Part shown: one piece after another, positions 1 to 8,019 of the stretch
Position numbering within the stretch: the first letter of the stretch is position 1
Layout: each line of letters starts with the position of its first letter
Source: Myceligenerans indicum
GTDB lineage: Bacteria > Actinomycetota > Actinomycetes > Actinomycetales > Cellulomonadaceae
Length of the DNA stretch: 64,000 nucleotides
NCBI RefSeq assembly: GCF_016742955.1
Contig: NZ_JABBYC010000006.1
Span: 92,374-156,373 of the forward strand
Reading direction: 5' to 3'
Notes under the pieces: generated by a model
What the model saw: the letters and a program-made list of their open reading frames with translations, nothing else
Database searches by the model: none
Told to the model about the DNA's origin: nothing
Translations under genes and position numbers: made by a program

Positions 1-780
1 GGACGGCGGCAACTTGTCCACGAAGCGAGTGATCGGGAAGATCGCACCCGAGGCGAACATCGCCAACCGCAGCACGAACGAGATGATGTTGTCCATGTCG
101 GGTGTGGCCGCCGTGACCCGTGCCACGATGAACGCCAGGCCCATGTTGAAGATCCACAGCAGGACGATGGCCAGCGGGAAGAGCGTCCACCACCAGGTGA
201 CCCGCACGGGCTCGTAGGCTGGGATGAATCCGCTGAGCAGCACCATGACGACCATGACCCCCAGAGCAGGGATCAACGTCGCGAGCTGGGAATACACCTC
301 GGAGATCGGCATCACGGCGCGCGGGAAGTGCAGGTTGCGCAGCAGACTGCTCTTCGAGGCGATCGATCGCGCTCCACCGTGCACGGACGTGTCGATGAAC
401 CGGAACATGAACGTCCCCATCACGATGAACGCCACGGTGTTGGCCACACCTCGGCTGGCCCCGAGAACCAGGCCGAAGATGACCACGTAGATGATCGCGT
501 TGAGGAACGGGTTCAGCACGGCCCACAGCTGGCCGAGGTAGTTGTTCTGGTTCTTCGAGTACGCCGTCGACGCACCGAGAACGCGGATGAACTGCCAATG
601 GCGGATGACGTCACGGATGTAGGACCACAGAGGTGGGCGGACGCCCATCCGTGTCAAGCCGTTCTGCTCGGCAAGAGCCAGGCGTTCTTCGGACGTCAGG
701 TCGAACTCGATCGGCTCCGGTGGCTGGGGCGGCTTCGGCCGCGCCTCAGCCGCGGCGCCCGCGGTCGTCGGAGTGGTCAC
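1..780 (-). CDS. ABC-2 type polysaccharide exporter permease (Wzm/TagG-like), partial
   Basis: Integral membrane subunit of an ABC exporter that moves a lipid-linked polysaccharide across the cytoplasmic membrane. Translating the minus strand from GTG at 780 gives a cytoplasmic N-terminus of about 65 residues, then the family hallmark LGQLWAVLNPFLNAIIYVVI leading into the first membrane helix, further hydrophobic segments, and an ARSIASKSSLLRNLHFPRAV loop typical of Wzm/TagG proteins. An in-frame TAG lies upstream of the GTG, so this is the first usable start; no good ribosome site is visible. The 3' end runs off the window, and the partner ATPase is presumably just outside. It is divergent from the polysialyltransferase-like gene, which fits ABC-dependent export of the polymer made here, as with KpsMT in sialic acid capsules. 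Confidence 0.88.
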   Translation of the reverse strand, partial: MTTPTTAGAAAEARPKPPQPPEPIEFDLTSEERLALAEQNGLTRMGVRPPLWSYIRDVIRHWQFIRVLGASTAYSKNQNNYLGQLWAVLNPFLNAIIYVVIFGLVLGASRGVANTVAFIVMGTFMFRFIDTSVHGGARSIASKSSLLRNLHFPRAVMPISEVYSQLATLIPALGVMVVMVLLSGFIPAYEPVRVTWWWTLFPLAIVLLWIFNMGLAFIVARVTAATPDMDNIISFVLRLAMFASGAIFPITRFVDKLPPS

Positions 781-936
781 GTGTACTTCTAACCCTGTCT
801 ACGTGGTGGACGCCGGGCCTGCCCGGCGGGTGCCATGGTACCCATCACACGCTACCCCGAGACGCGTCGCTCCCCGACCGATCGGGAGACCCACCAGCGC
901 GAAGGCAGAGGCGGGACATGTGCCATCCTTGTACCG

Positions 937-1947
937 ATGAACCCCCCTGAACCGGACGGTGTGTCCCACGCCCTCGTGGAGTCCCCGCTCCAGCTGCTGT
1001 GCACGGTCGAGGCGCACGCGGCGGGCCTTCTCGGACCTCGCACGCGAGTGCTCCTCCGTGACGACGTCCCCGGACTCTCCGCGGCCCTCGATTCCCTGCG
1101 CGCCACGGGACTGCCGGAAGGTCTGACGATCGACACCAGGTCCCCGTGGGCCATCGCGGCCGACCGCTCGCCGATCCGCGCGACCGGCGACGCGTGCTCC
1201 GGACTGTTCCAGGCGCTCCTGCTGGTTCCGGGGCGAGTCCCCCAACTCACGCTGATCGACGACGGCCTGGCCACGCTCGACCTGGTCGCTCGCCTCGCAG
1301 ATCCCTCGCAGCCCCTGCTGCGCCCCGGAAAGCCCGCGAGCCTGCTGCGACGTGCCGTCGGGCACGCGGCCGCCCGCGCCGTGCGCCGGCTGGCGGGACG
1401 CGGACGCCTCGAGATCTTCACGGCTCTCGCCCTCCCCGAGCCGGACCGGTCGCGGGTTCGCGAGCTGGGCGTCCAGATCGTGCCCAACAGCCTCGAATGG
1501 CTGCGATCGCGTCCTCGGTCCGAGGTGATCGCCGAACCCACGGTCGTCATCGGTGCGGCGCTCGTCGCCGACGGGCTCGTGGACGCCGAGTCCTACGTCA
1601 TGTGGATGACGAAGCAGGCGGCGTCCGGGCCCGTACGGTACATCCCGCACCGTCGGCACCGGAGGGAGGTCGTGGAACGCATCGCCGCGCTTCCCGGCGT
1701 CACCGTCGCGGAGCCCGGTGCCCCGGTCGAGGTCCGGCTGCGCGGGCTGTCGGCCGGCCAGCGGGTCATCTGCCTCCCGACCACGGCGGCCCTCCTGCTC
1801 CCGCCCCTGCTCGAACCGCGCGGCGTGGCCATCGAGGTGCACGACGTCGCCGAGGACTGGTGGACTCCCCGGGCGTCCCCGGCCCTGCGCGAGCATCTAC
1901 GAGAAGTACTGCGACAGCTTCCCGACAACACGGTGGGGGCACCATGA
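937..1947 (+). CDS. polysialyltransferase-like GT-B glycosyltransferase
   Basis: Cytosolic glycosyltransferase of 336 residues resembling the alpha-2,8-polysialyltransferase (POLYST) group. The N-terminus (SHALVESPLQLLCTVEA) is the usual Rossmann opening of these proteins. TLIDDG near residues 105-110 fits the D/E-D/E-G motif of GT-B bacterial sialyltransferases, YIPHRRH near 235-241 sits where the HP motif is expected, and LPTTAA further on resembles the S/T motif that binds CMP phosphate. ATG at 937 was chosen because the family homology begins there; an in-frame ATG at 835 would add only low-complexity residues. It overlaps the next gene by ATGA, so the two are translationally coupled. The neighbouring CMP-nonulosonate genes suggest a CMP-sugar donor; acceptor and linkage are unknown. 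Confidence 0.75.
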   Translation: MNPPEPDGVSHALVESPLQLLCTVEAHAAGLLGPRTRVLLRDDVPGLSAALDSLRATGLPEGLTIDTRSPWAIAADRSPIRATGDACSGLFQALLLVPGRVPQLTLIDDGLATLDLVARLADPSQPLLRPGKPASLLRRAVGHAAARAVRRLAGRGRLEIFTALALPEPDRSRVRELGVQIVPNSLEWLRSRPRSEVIAEPTVVIGAALVADGLVDAESYVMWMTKQAASGPVRYIPHRRHRREVVERIAALPGVTVAEPGAPVEVRLRGLSAGQRVICLPTTAALLLPPLLEPRGVAIEVHDVAEDWWTPRASPALREHLREVLRQLPDNTVGAP

Positions 1948-3179
1948 CCGCCGACCAGCGGCCCCGCGTCCTCGCGGTGGCTGACAGCGACTCGTATCTG
2001 AAGTGGGCGGCCACGACGCTCGTCGCGCTCGGCGATACCGCGGGGTCGACCGACGTCGTCGTCGTACGCAGCCCGATCAAGCCGACACCGGGGCAGGCCG
2101 AGGCAGCTGTGGCGGGCACAGGCCTCCCCGTGCCGCCTGTTCTGGGACTGCCCGGGCTGTGGCGGAAACTCCGGCGGGAACGGCCGGACGTCCTGCTCCT
2201 GGCAGCCACGGGGCCGACAGCGGAGGTGGTGGCACGCCTGGCCGTCCGCGCGCTGGGCCGCGAACGCCCCGTCTTCGTCTCCGGCCTTCCGGGCATGGGG
2301 CTGCCCGCGACCGAGCACGGCACGGGATGGCGGCGCTGGTGCGACATCTTCATCACGCACGGACGACGCGAGGTCGAGGCCTACCGCGACGCCTTCGCCG
2401 GGCATGACGTCACCCCCGAACTGGTGCTGACTCGCCTGCCCTTCCTTCCTGGTGGGCCGTCCGGGGCCGGGAGCGGTGCCGCTCGTGAACAGCTCACCGA
2501 CCCGGTCAAGCGCCTGGTCTTCGCCGCGCAGCCCTCCGTGCCTGACGAGCGCGAGGAGCGCCTCCTCCTGCTCGACCGTCTCGCCCGCCTGAGCGAGGCC
2601 GGCCTCGACGTGGTGGTCAAGCTCCGAGCCCGCGCGGGCGAACGCCAGACCCACAACGAGGCCTACCCGTACGACAGCCTGTGGGAGGCGAACGCCGCCG
2701 GTCTCGGACATGCCGCGGACACGCTCACCTTCGCGGACGGCCCCATGTCGGCACAACTCATCCCCGGCACCGCACTTGTCACGGTGAGCTCGACGGCGGC
2801 CCTCGAGTCCCTGGCCGCCGGGCTGCCCACCGTCCTGGTGGGTGATCTCGGCGTCCGTGAGGACCTGCTCAACGAACCCTTCGCGGCCAGCGGATGCATG
2901 GTCCGGCTGGACGAGCTCGTCGGCGTGCTGAACGACGGCGGGCCGCACGCGGACCACGAGTGGCTCGAGCAGAACTACCTGCATGCGGCACCGTCGAACC
3001 TGCCGGAAGCGATCCAGAACCTGGCCGGCCTCCGCGCGGAGGGCGGACTGGCTCCTCTGGACGACGTCGTCCCCTGGTCGTCACGGCGGCACCGGTGGTC
3101 GCTGCTGCGGCTCACCGTGCCTCGCCCGATCGCCCTCGCGGTCGCAGGAGTGCGCCGCCGCCTGCTGCCGGGCGGCTGA
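1944..3179 (+). CDS. DUF6716-type putative glycosyltransferase
   Basis: A 411-residue soluble protein resembling the actinobacterial DUF6716 family, predicted to be GT-B transferases. The N-terminal half opens with RVLAVADSDSYLKWA and contains the conserved FVSGLPGMGLPAT and FITHGRREVE segments. The C-terminal half has VSSTAALESLAAGLP near residues 280-294, the S/T-rich nucleotide-binding turn also seen in sialyltransferase-like GT-B enzymes. The start ATG overlaps the previous stop (ATGA), so the pair is co-translated. Its pairing with a polysialyltransferase-like protein and with nonulosonate synthesis genes suggests it acts on the same polymer, perhaps as initiating or second transferase. 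No activity is known to me for this family. Confidence 0.7.
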   Translation: MTADQRPRVLAVADSDSYLKWAATTLVALGDTAGSTDVVVVRSPIKPTPGQAEAAVAGTGLPVPPVLGLPGLWRKLRRERPDVLLLAATGPTAEVVARLAVRALGRERPVFVSGLPGMGLPATEHGTGWRRWCDIFITHGRREVEAYRDAFAGHDVTPELVLTRLPFLPGGPSGAGSGAAREQLTDPVKRLVFAAQPSVPDEREERLLLLDRLARLSEAGLDVVVKLRARAGERQTHNEAYPYDSLWEANAAGLGHAADTLTFADGPMSAQLIPGTALVTVSSTAALESLAAGLPTVLVGDLGVREDLLNEPFAASGCMVRLDELVGVLNDGGPHADHEWLEQNYLHAAPSNLPEAIQNLAGLRAEGGLAPLDDVVPWSSRRHRWSLLRLTVPRPIALAVAGVRRRLLPGG

Positions 3180-3204
3180 TCGGCCAGTTCGATCAGCCGC
3201 CCGG
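3168..3204 (+). terminator. 15-bp hairpin terminator
   Basis: Perfect inverted repeat, arms 3168-3182 and 3190-3204, with a 7-nt loop. It overlaps the stop codon of the DUF6716 gene. No T-run follows, as is usual in high-GC actinobacteria. It lies between convergent genes and may act in both directions. Confidence 0.75.
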
Positions 3205-3241
3205 GTTCGGTGGCCGGCGTGACCGCCGCCGGCCACCGAAC
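3205..3241 (-). terminator. second, adjacent 15-bp hairpin terminator
   Basis: Perfect inverted repeat, arms 3205-3219 and 3227-3241, with a 7-nt loop. It directly abuts the first hairpin and ends four bases before the stop of the minus-strand GT2 gene. The pair probably gives each convergent transcript its own terminator. Confidence 0.75.
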
Positions 3242-3244
3242 AGC

Positions 3245-4273
3245 TCAGGCTCGGTGGTCGACGGCAGCGCGGGCGGTGAGACCGCGAAGGAATCCGGCGC
3301 CCCAAGCCATGTGCATCGTCACCACGACGGGCGCGACCAGCAGGGCCGAGCGCAGCGACAGACGGGGGCGCCTGAGCGCCGCGTGCGCCGTCCCGGCGAG
3401 CACCACGGCCGAATAGGCCATCGGGGCGGCCAGCCCGGCCAGCAGGATCCCGGCCGAGCCCGTTGCCACCCCCACGGCGATCGTCGGCACGCTCACCCCC
3501 AGGGCCAGCAAGGCCGCCGGCGGTGCCAGGTACCGCAGGCTCGCCGTCGTCGGCTCACGTCGCACGACCTCACGACGCCACATCCCGGTGCGCCAGAACT
3601 GCTTGGCCACGGCCTTGAAGGTGCGCCGCGGCCAATAGGTCACCACGAGTGACGGCTCGAACCAGAGCATTCCCCCGGCGCGCCGCAGGCGCAGGCACAG
3701 CTCCCAGTCCTCCGCGCGGAAGATCGTCGGGTCGTAGCCACCCACCGCGTCGACGGCGTTCCGCCGGAAGATCCCCAGATAGACCGTCTCGGCCGGACCG
3801 GCCTCGCCACCCACGTGGAACGACGCCTGCCCCAGGCCCACCGGGTGGCTCATCGCGCGAGCCACGGCGGACTGTGTGGGCGTCCGGCCGGCGGGCGACA
3901 TGAGGCCGCCGACACCCACGGCACCGGATTCCAGGAGCGCCGCGACACCGCGCTGGACGTAGTCAGGCTCGAACGCGGTGTGTCCGTCGACGCGCACGAT
4001 GATCTCGCGATCCGCCGGGGCGGCCGCGAAGGCCAGGTTCAGCCCGATCGACCGCGAGCCCGTCGGGTTGTCCACGACGTGCACCTGTGGATGCTCCGCG
4101 GCGAGCTTGTCCGCGATCTCCCGGGTGCGGTCGTGGGACGGGCCCACGGCCAGGACCACGTCGAGTTCCCCCGAGTAGTCCTGGCCGAGAGCGGAGCGCA
4201 CCGCGTTCTCCAGGTTGAGCTCCTCGTCCCGGACGCACGCCACGACGGCGACGCCCGGCTCGTGCTCAGCCAT
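3245..4273 (-). CDS. membrane-anchored family 2 glycosyltransferase
   Basis: GT-A glycosyltransferase of 342 residues, similar to succinoglycan-type ExoA transferases. The N-terminal GT2 domain shows VAVVACVRDEELNLENAV, the DxD-like REIIVRVDGHT, and an RAEDWELCLRLRRAGG acceptor-site motif (E/D-D-W). Two or three hydrophobic segments follow from about residue 245 (LAPPAALLALGVSV and onward), anchoring it to the inner face of the membrane. It lies 30 bases downstream of the nonulosonate synthase gene on the same strand and is probably the last gene of the neuA-neuB operon. It most likely adds a backbone or branch sugar to the nonulosonate-containing glycan. Confidence 0.85.
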   Translation of the reverse strand: MAEHEPGVAVVACVRDEELNLENAVRSALGQDYSGELDVVLAVGPSHDRTREIADKLAAEHPQVHVVDNPTGSRSIGLNLAFAAAPADREIIVRVDGHTAFEPDYVQRGVAALLESGAVGVGGLMSPAGRTPTQSAVARAMSHPVGLGQASFHVGGEAGPAETVYLGIFRRNAVDAVGGYDPTIFRAEDWELCLRLRRAGGMLWFEPSLVVTYWPRRTFKAVAKQFWRTGMWRREVVRREPTTASLRYLAPPAALLALGVSVPTIAVGVATGSAGILLAGLAAPMAYSAVVLAGTAHAALRRPRLSLRSALLVAPVVVTMHMAWGAGFLRGLTARAAVDHRA

Positions 4274-4303
4274 GGCGCCTGCCCGGCGCCGCGACCGCTG
4301 AAC

Positions 4304-5197
4304 TCAAGCGTCCACCCGGCGCAGACGCGACATCGGAGAGAACTCGCCCGGCATGACCCGCTTCTCACCGTCACCCAGGGCCAGCTCCAGGATCCGGATG
4401 TCCCGCACCAGGTTCTCCAGCCCCTTCGGCTCGAGCGACGAGGCGTGGTCCGAACCCCACATGGCGCGGTCGAGCGTGATGTGGCGCTCGACCGCGACGG
4501 CGCCCAGCGCCACGGCGGCGATCGAGATCTGCAGCCCGGTCTCGTGGCCCGAGTACCCCACCGGCACGCCGTAGCGCTCCTGCAGCGTCGTGATCGTGCG
4601 CAGGTTCGCCTCCTCCGGCGGAAGCGGGTAGGTGGACGTCGCGTGCAGGATCACGAGCTTGTCCGTGCCGAGGATCTCCACGGCGGCGTCGATCTGCTCG
4701 AGCGTCGACATGCCCGTGGACAGGATGACGGGCTTGCCGGTGTCGGCAAGCGCCTGGAGCATCTCGTGGTCCGTGACCGAGGCCGAGGCGACCTTGTAGG
4801 TCGGCACGTTCATCTTCTCGAGGAACTCCACCGAGGGCGCGTCCCACGGAGAGGCGAACCACTGGATGCCCTTCTCCTTGGCGTACGCGTCGATCTCGCT
4901 GTACTCAGCTTCCTCGAACTCGACCTTGTACTTGTACTCGAGGTACGTCATCTCGCCCCAGGGCGTCTGACGGATCTTGTCCCGCTGGTCCTTCGGAGTG
5001 CTGATCTCCGGGGTGCGCTTCTGGAACTTGACGGCCTGGCACCCGGCCTCGACCGCCACGTCGATGAGCTTCTTGGCGTTCTCGACGTCGCCGTTGTGGT
5101 TGATCCCGATCTCGCCGATCACATAGACCGGCTGCCCCGGGCCCACCAGGTGCTCGCCGATGCTCACCGGCGCGGGCTGCGCGTTCGTCGCGCTCAT
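4304..5197 (-). CDS. neuB: nonulosonate synthase, NANS/NeuB-like, without SAF domain
   Basis: Condenses phosphoenolpyruvate with a six-carbon sugar (ManNAc or mannose type) to a nine-carbon nonulosonate. The 297-residue TIM barrel shows GEIGINHNG, VKFQKR, ILSTGMSTLEQ, GYSGHETG and ERHITLD followed by GSDHASSLEP, all characteristic of NeuB-like synthases. Several stretches (WGEMTYLEYK, GYSGHETG, the ITLD/GSDH region) look closer to the animal 9-phosphate synthase NANS than to E. coli NeuB. The protein stops soon after MPGEFSP, where other family members continue into a C-terminal SAF (antifreeze-like) domain of 60-70 residues, so that domain is missing. ATG at 5197 was chosen over one 42 bases upstream because GAAGGA sits seven bases before it. 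It follows neuA in the same operon. Confidence 0.9.
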   Translation of the reverse strand: MSATNAQPAPVSIGEHLVGPGQPVYVIGEIGINHNGDVENAKKLIDVAVEAGCQAVKFQKRTPEISTPKDQRDKIRQTPWGEMTYLEYKYKVEFEEAEYSEIDAYAKEKGIQWFASPWDAPSVEFLEKMNVPTYKVASASVTDHEMLQALADTGKPVILSTGMSTLEQIDAAVEILGTDKLVILHATSTYPLPPEEANLRTITTLQERYGVPVGYSGHETGLQISIAAVALGAVAVERHITLDRAMWGSDHASSLEPKGLENLVRDIRILELALGDGEKRVMPGEFSPMSRLRRVDA

Positions 5198-5256
5198 AAC
5201 AGATCCTTCCGAAGGGGTCGTGCTCAGGTTTGTGCTCATGCGATGTCCGCCGAAGG

Positions 5257-6498
5257 CTAGCCGACGACGGTCGTGTGGGCGGCACCCGTGCTTGCGGCTG
5301 CGACCTCACCCGGACGCCCAGCGAGTATACGGTCACAGATCTCACGAACCGCACCGTTCCCGCCACTGTGTGAAAGCACGATTCTGGCTTGTGCCTTCAC
5401 CTCACCACGGGCATCAGCCACCGCCACGGGCCAGCCGACGACCGCCATCGCGGGAAGGTCGTTCACATCATTCCCGACGTACGCCACCCGCGCTGGGTCG
5501 AGCCCCCGCTCGGCGAGCCATCCGCGCAGAGCCGTGGCCTTGTCGTCGATGCCGTGCAGCACCTCGACCTGAAGCTTTTGCGCTCGGGAGGCCACGACCT
5601 TGTTGGTCTCGGTGGACAGGATGAGCATCGGCACGCCCGCGCGACGCAACCGCGAGACTCCCATGCCGTCGCCCCGGCTCACCCTGACCTGTTCCGTCCC
5701 GTCCTGGTCCACATAGGCGTGGTCGTCGGTGTGGACGCCGTCGAAGTCCGTCACCAGCGCGTCGACGTCGATCGGCTCGGACGCCGTGTCGACGTCCTGG
5801 TCCACGAGCTGCCGTGCCAGGCGGAGATCGCTCGGCTCGTCGATCTCGATGGACCATTCCGGCGCGACCGGCTGGATGCCGACGTCGCCGAAGAACCGCT
5901 TGCCGCCTTCACGAAATCCGTCCGTCCGCATCACGTAGAAAGCGCCGGTCTCACGGAAGTGCGGGGCACGGTCCTGCCGCCGAGGCCGGTAATCGGTGGT
6001 GTGCCCGACCGGGGTGGCCACCGCGTCGTCGAGCCGCCACTGGAAGTCGTGGGTCTCGGCGACGGCGACGACGACGTCCCGCTCGCCGGCCGTCACGCGA
6101 CGGATCGCCGTGTCGAGGTCTTCGGAGTCGATGAACGGCGACGTGCACTGCAGGAGCACGGTGACGGGCGGGATCTCCTGCGGCGGCAGGCCGCCGTCCC
6201 CGGCCTCGACGCGCTCCAGCACATGGGTCAGGGCCGACTCCGACGACGCGGTGCCGCCGGCGATCTCGGCCGGGCGGACCACCACGCGCGCTCCGTGGGA
6301 ACGGGCCTCGGCAGCGATCTCGTCGTGGTCCGTCGAGACGACGACCGTTGCGACCGACGGGGCGGCCAGGGCCGCGCGAACGGCACGGCCCACGAGGGTG
6401 ATGCCGTCGACGCGGGCGAGATTCTTGAGCGGAACTCCTTGCGAACCGCCGCGAGCGGGAATGATGACGATCGCCGACGGCGCGGCCTGCTCTGGCAT
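5257..6498 (-). CDS. neuA: CMP-nonulosonate synthetase fused to HAD phosphatase
   Basis: Two-domain enzyme of 413 residues. The N-terminal half is a CTP:nonulosonate cytidylyltransferase with IIPARGGSQGVPLKNL at residues 12-27, LLQCTSPF, and a complete product-binding core. The C-terminal half, from about residue 245, is a HAD phosphatase of the KDO-8-phosphate/NeuNAc-9-phosphate type with nucleophile motif VTDFDG, motif II ILSTET, lysine in GIDDKAT, and motif IV YVGNDVNDLP, so all catalytic motifs are present. Human CMAS has the same domain order. The fusion lets one protein remove a 9-phosphate and activate the sugar with CMP. ATG at 6498 has AGAGGACAG just upstream. It heads the neuA-neuB-GT2 operon and is divergent from manA. 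Confidence 0.9.
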   Translation of the reverse strand: MPEQAAPSAIVIIPARGGSQGVPLKNLARVDGITLVGRAVRAALAAPSVATVVVSTDHDEIAAEARSHGARVVVRPAEIAGGTASSESALTHVLERVEAGDGGLPPQEIPPVTVLLQCTSPFIDSEDLDTAIRRVTAGERDVVVAVAETHDFQWRLDDAVATPVGHTTDYRPRRQDRAPHFRETGAFYVMRTDGFREGGKRFFGDVGIQPVAPEWSIEIDEPSDLRLARQLVDQDVDTASEPIDVDALVTDFDGVHTDDHAYVDQDGTEQVRVSRGDGMGVSRLRRAGVPMLILSTETNKVVASRAQKLQVEVLHGIDDKATALRGWLAERGLDPARVAYVGNDVNDLPAMAVVGWPVAVADARGEVKAQARIVLSHSGGNGAVREICDRILAGRPGEVAAASTGAAHTTVVG

Positions 6499-6654
6499 TC
6501 TGTCCTCTGAAATGGCTGTGACAAGTGATGACAGCGGCCCTCGGGACAACCGTCGCGAGACGGCCGGGAACAGGGTGCCGCTGCGCTGCCTACTGTAGCG
6601 TTCCTCACGCCTCTTCCCCGCTCGGGCGCCGGTGTCGGCGTAGGGCCGGCGCGG

Positions 6655-6660
6655 TAATCT
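6655..6660 (+). promoter_or_regulatory. -10 box of leaderless manA promoter
   Basis: TAATCT ends six bases before the manA ATG, the spacing expected when transcription starts on the start codon. No ribosome site lies between them. Confidence 0.6.
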
Positions 6661-6666
6661 GGGCCG

Positions 6667-7905
6667 ATGCTCGCCGCTGCCAGGTTCCACGATCCGCTGC
6701 CGCTGACCAACACCGTCCAGCGCTACGACTGGGGGGCGGTGGACGCCATCCCTCAGCTGCTCGGCGTGGAACCCGACGGCGATCCTCAGGCCGAACTGTG
6801 GCTGGGAGCACACGGCAGCGCGCCGTCCGTCACGACCGTCGAGGGTGAGCGAGTTCCTCTCGACCGGCTGATCACGGAAGCACCCGTGCAGGCACTCGGG
6901 CACCGCGTCGCCGAGCAGTTCGGGCCACGCCTCCCCTTCCTGCTCAAGGTGCTCGCGGCGGGACGAGCCCTGTCCTTGCAGGTGCATCCGTCACCACGCC
7001 AGGCCCGTGAGGGGTTCGCCCGCGAGAACGCGTCGGGCCTCGCCCTGAGCGACGCCAAGCGGTCCTTCAAGGACGACCAGCACAAGCCCGAGATGATGGT
7101 CGCCCTCACGCAGTTCGAGGGCCTGGCCGGATTCCGGTCGGTGCGTACCATCCTCGGCCTCCTGGAGGGTTTGGAGGGAAGCCTGGTGTCCGGCGTGCGT
7201 CAGGCCCTCGCACGCGACCGCAGCAGCGCCGGGATGCACGACGCGTTCCATCACCTGCTCTCCGCCCGATCCGACACCGACTGCCGGTCAGACATCCAGT
7301 ACACCGTCGATGGTGTCCGCGCACGTCTCGAGTCCGGATCGCCGTTCACACGGGCCGACCGGACCGTCATCGACCTGGCCGAGCAGCACCCGGGAGACCC
7401 GGGCGCCATCGCGTCCCTCATGCTCAACCGCGTCTCGCTGGAACCGGGCGAGGCCCTGTTCACCCCGGCCGGCGAGGTGCACGCCTACCTGTCCGGACTC
7501 GGCATCGAGATCATGGCCAACTCGGACAACGTGCTCCGCGCCGGCCTCACCACGAAGCTCGTGGACGAGGAGAACCTCGTGCGGTGCACGTCCTTCGCCC
7601 CGCGGTCCCCCGCGGTACCCGAGATGACGCGTGCGGGAAGCCGCGGCCAGGTGCACACGTATCGGGTCCCGGTCTCGGAGTTCGCCCTGACCGCCGCAGA
7701 CGTCGACGACGACGAACCCGTCTCGCTCCCGGCAACCGGGCCTCGGATCGCTCTCTGCCTCGACGGCACGGTGGAGCTCACCGCGGACCGCGCGGACCAC
7801 GGACCGGTCACGCTCCGTCAGGGCGACTCGGTCTTCGTGCCGCACGACGCGGGGAACCTGGAGCTGAGCGGTTCCGGTCACGCGACGTGCGCCTGGGTGC
7901 CCTGA
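6667..7905 (+). CDS. manA: mannose-6-phosphate isomerase, class I
   Basis: Cytosolic zinc enzyme interconverting fructose-6-phosphate and mannose-6-phosphate. The 412-residue length and motifs are those of type I PMI: TVQRYDWGAVDAIPQLLG at the N-terminus, AELWLGAHGSAPS, the zinc-site segment LSLQVHPSPRQA, KPEMMVALTQFEGLAGFR, and EVHAYLSGLGIEIMANSDN with the other ligands. It appears to be transcribed from a leaderless promoter. Besides GDP-mannose supply together with manB, its product mannose-6-phosphate is the substrate for Kdn-9-phosphate synthesis, which may explain why it lies next to neuA/neuB. Confidence 0.96.
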   Translation: MLAAARFHDPLPLTNTVQRYDWGAVDAIPQLLGVEPDGDPQAELWLGAHGSAPSVTTVEGERVPLDRLITEAPVQALGHRVAEQFGPRLPFLLKVLAAGRALSLQVHPSPRQAREGFARENASGLALSDAKRSFKDDQHKPEMMVALTQFEGLAGFRSVRTILGLLEGLEGSLVSGVRQALARDRSSAGMHDAFHHLLSARSDTDCRSDIQYTVDGVRARLESGSPFTRADRTVIDLAEQHPGDPGAIASLMLNRVSLEPGEALFTPAGEVHAYLSGLGIEIMANSDNVLRAGLTTKLVDEENLVRCTSFAPRSPAVPEMTRAGSRGQVHTYRVPVSEFALTAADVDDDEPVSLPATGPRIALCLDGTVELTADRADHGPVTLRQGDSVFVPHDAGNLELSGSGHATCAWVP

Positions 7906-8019
7906 CGGATCGTCTGGCACAACGGCACGAGATGGCCGGGCACCCGCTGTCCTGCGCGCTTTTCGCCGAGAATTTCACCTACTAGGCTCATCCCGTCCCA
8001 ATCGAAGATCGGAGGATCC

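Noticed and set aside
1146..1943. In-frame upstream extension of the DUF6716 gene by 266 codons
   Set aside because: The extension is an Arg-rich shadow of the polysialyltransferase-like gene; homology begins at ATG 1944, which also gives the usual ATGA overlap.
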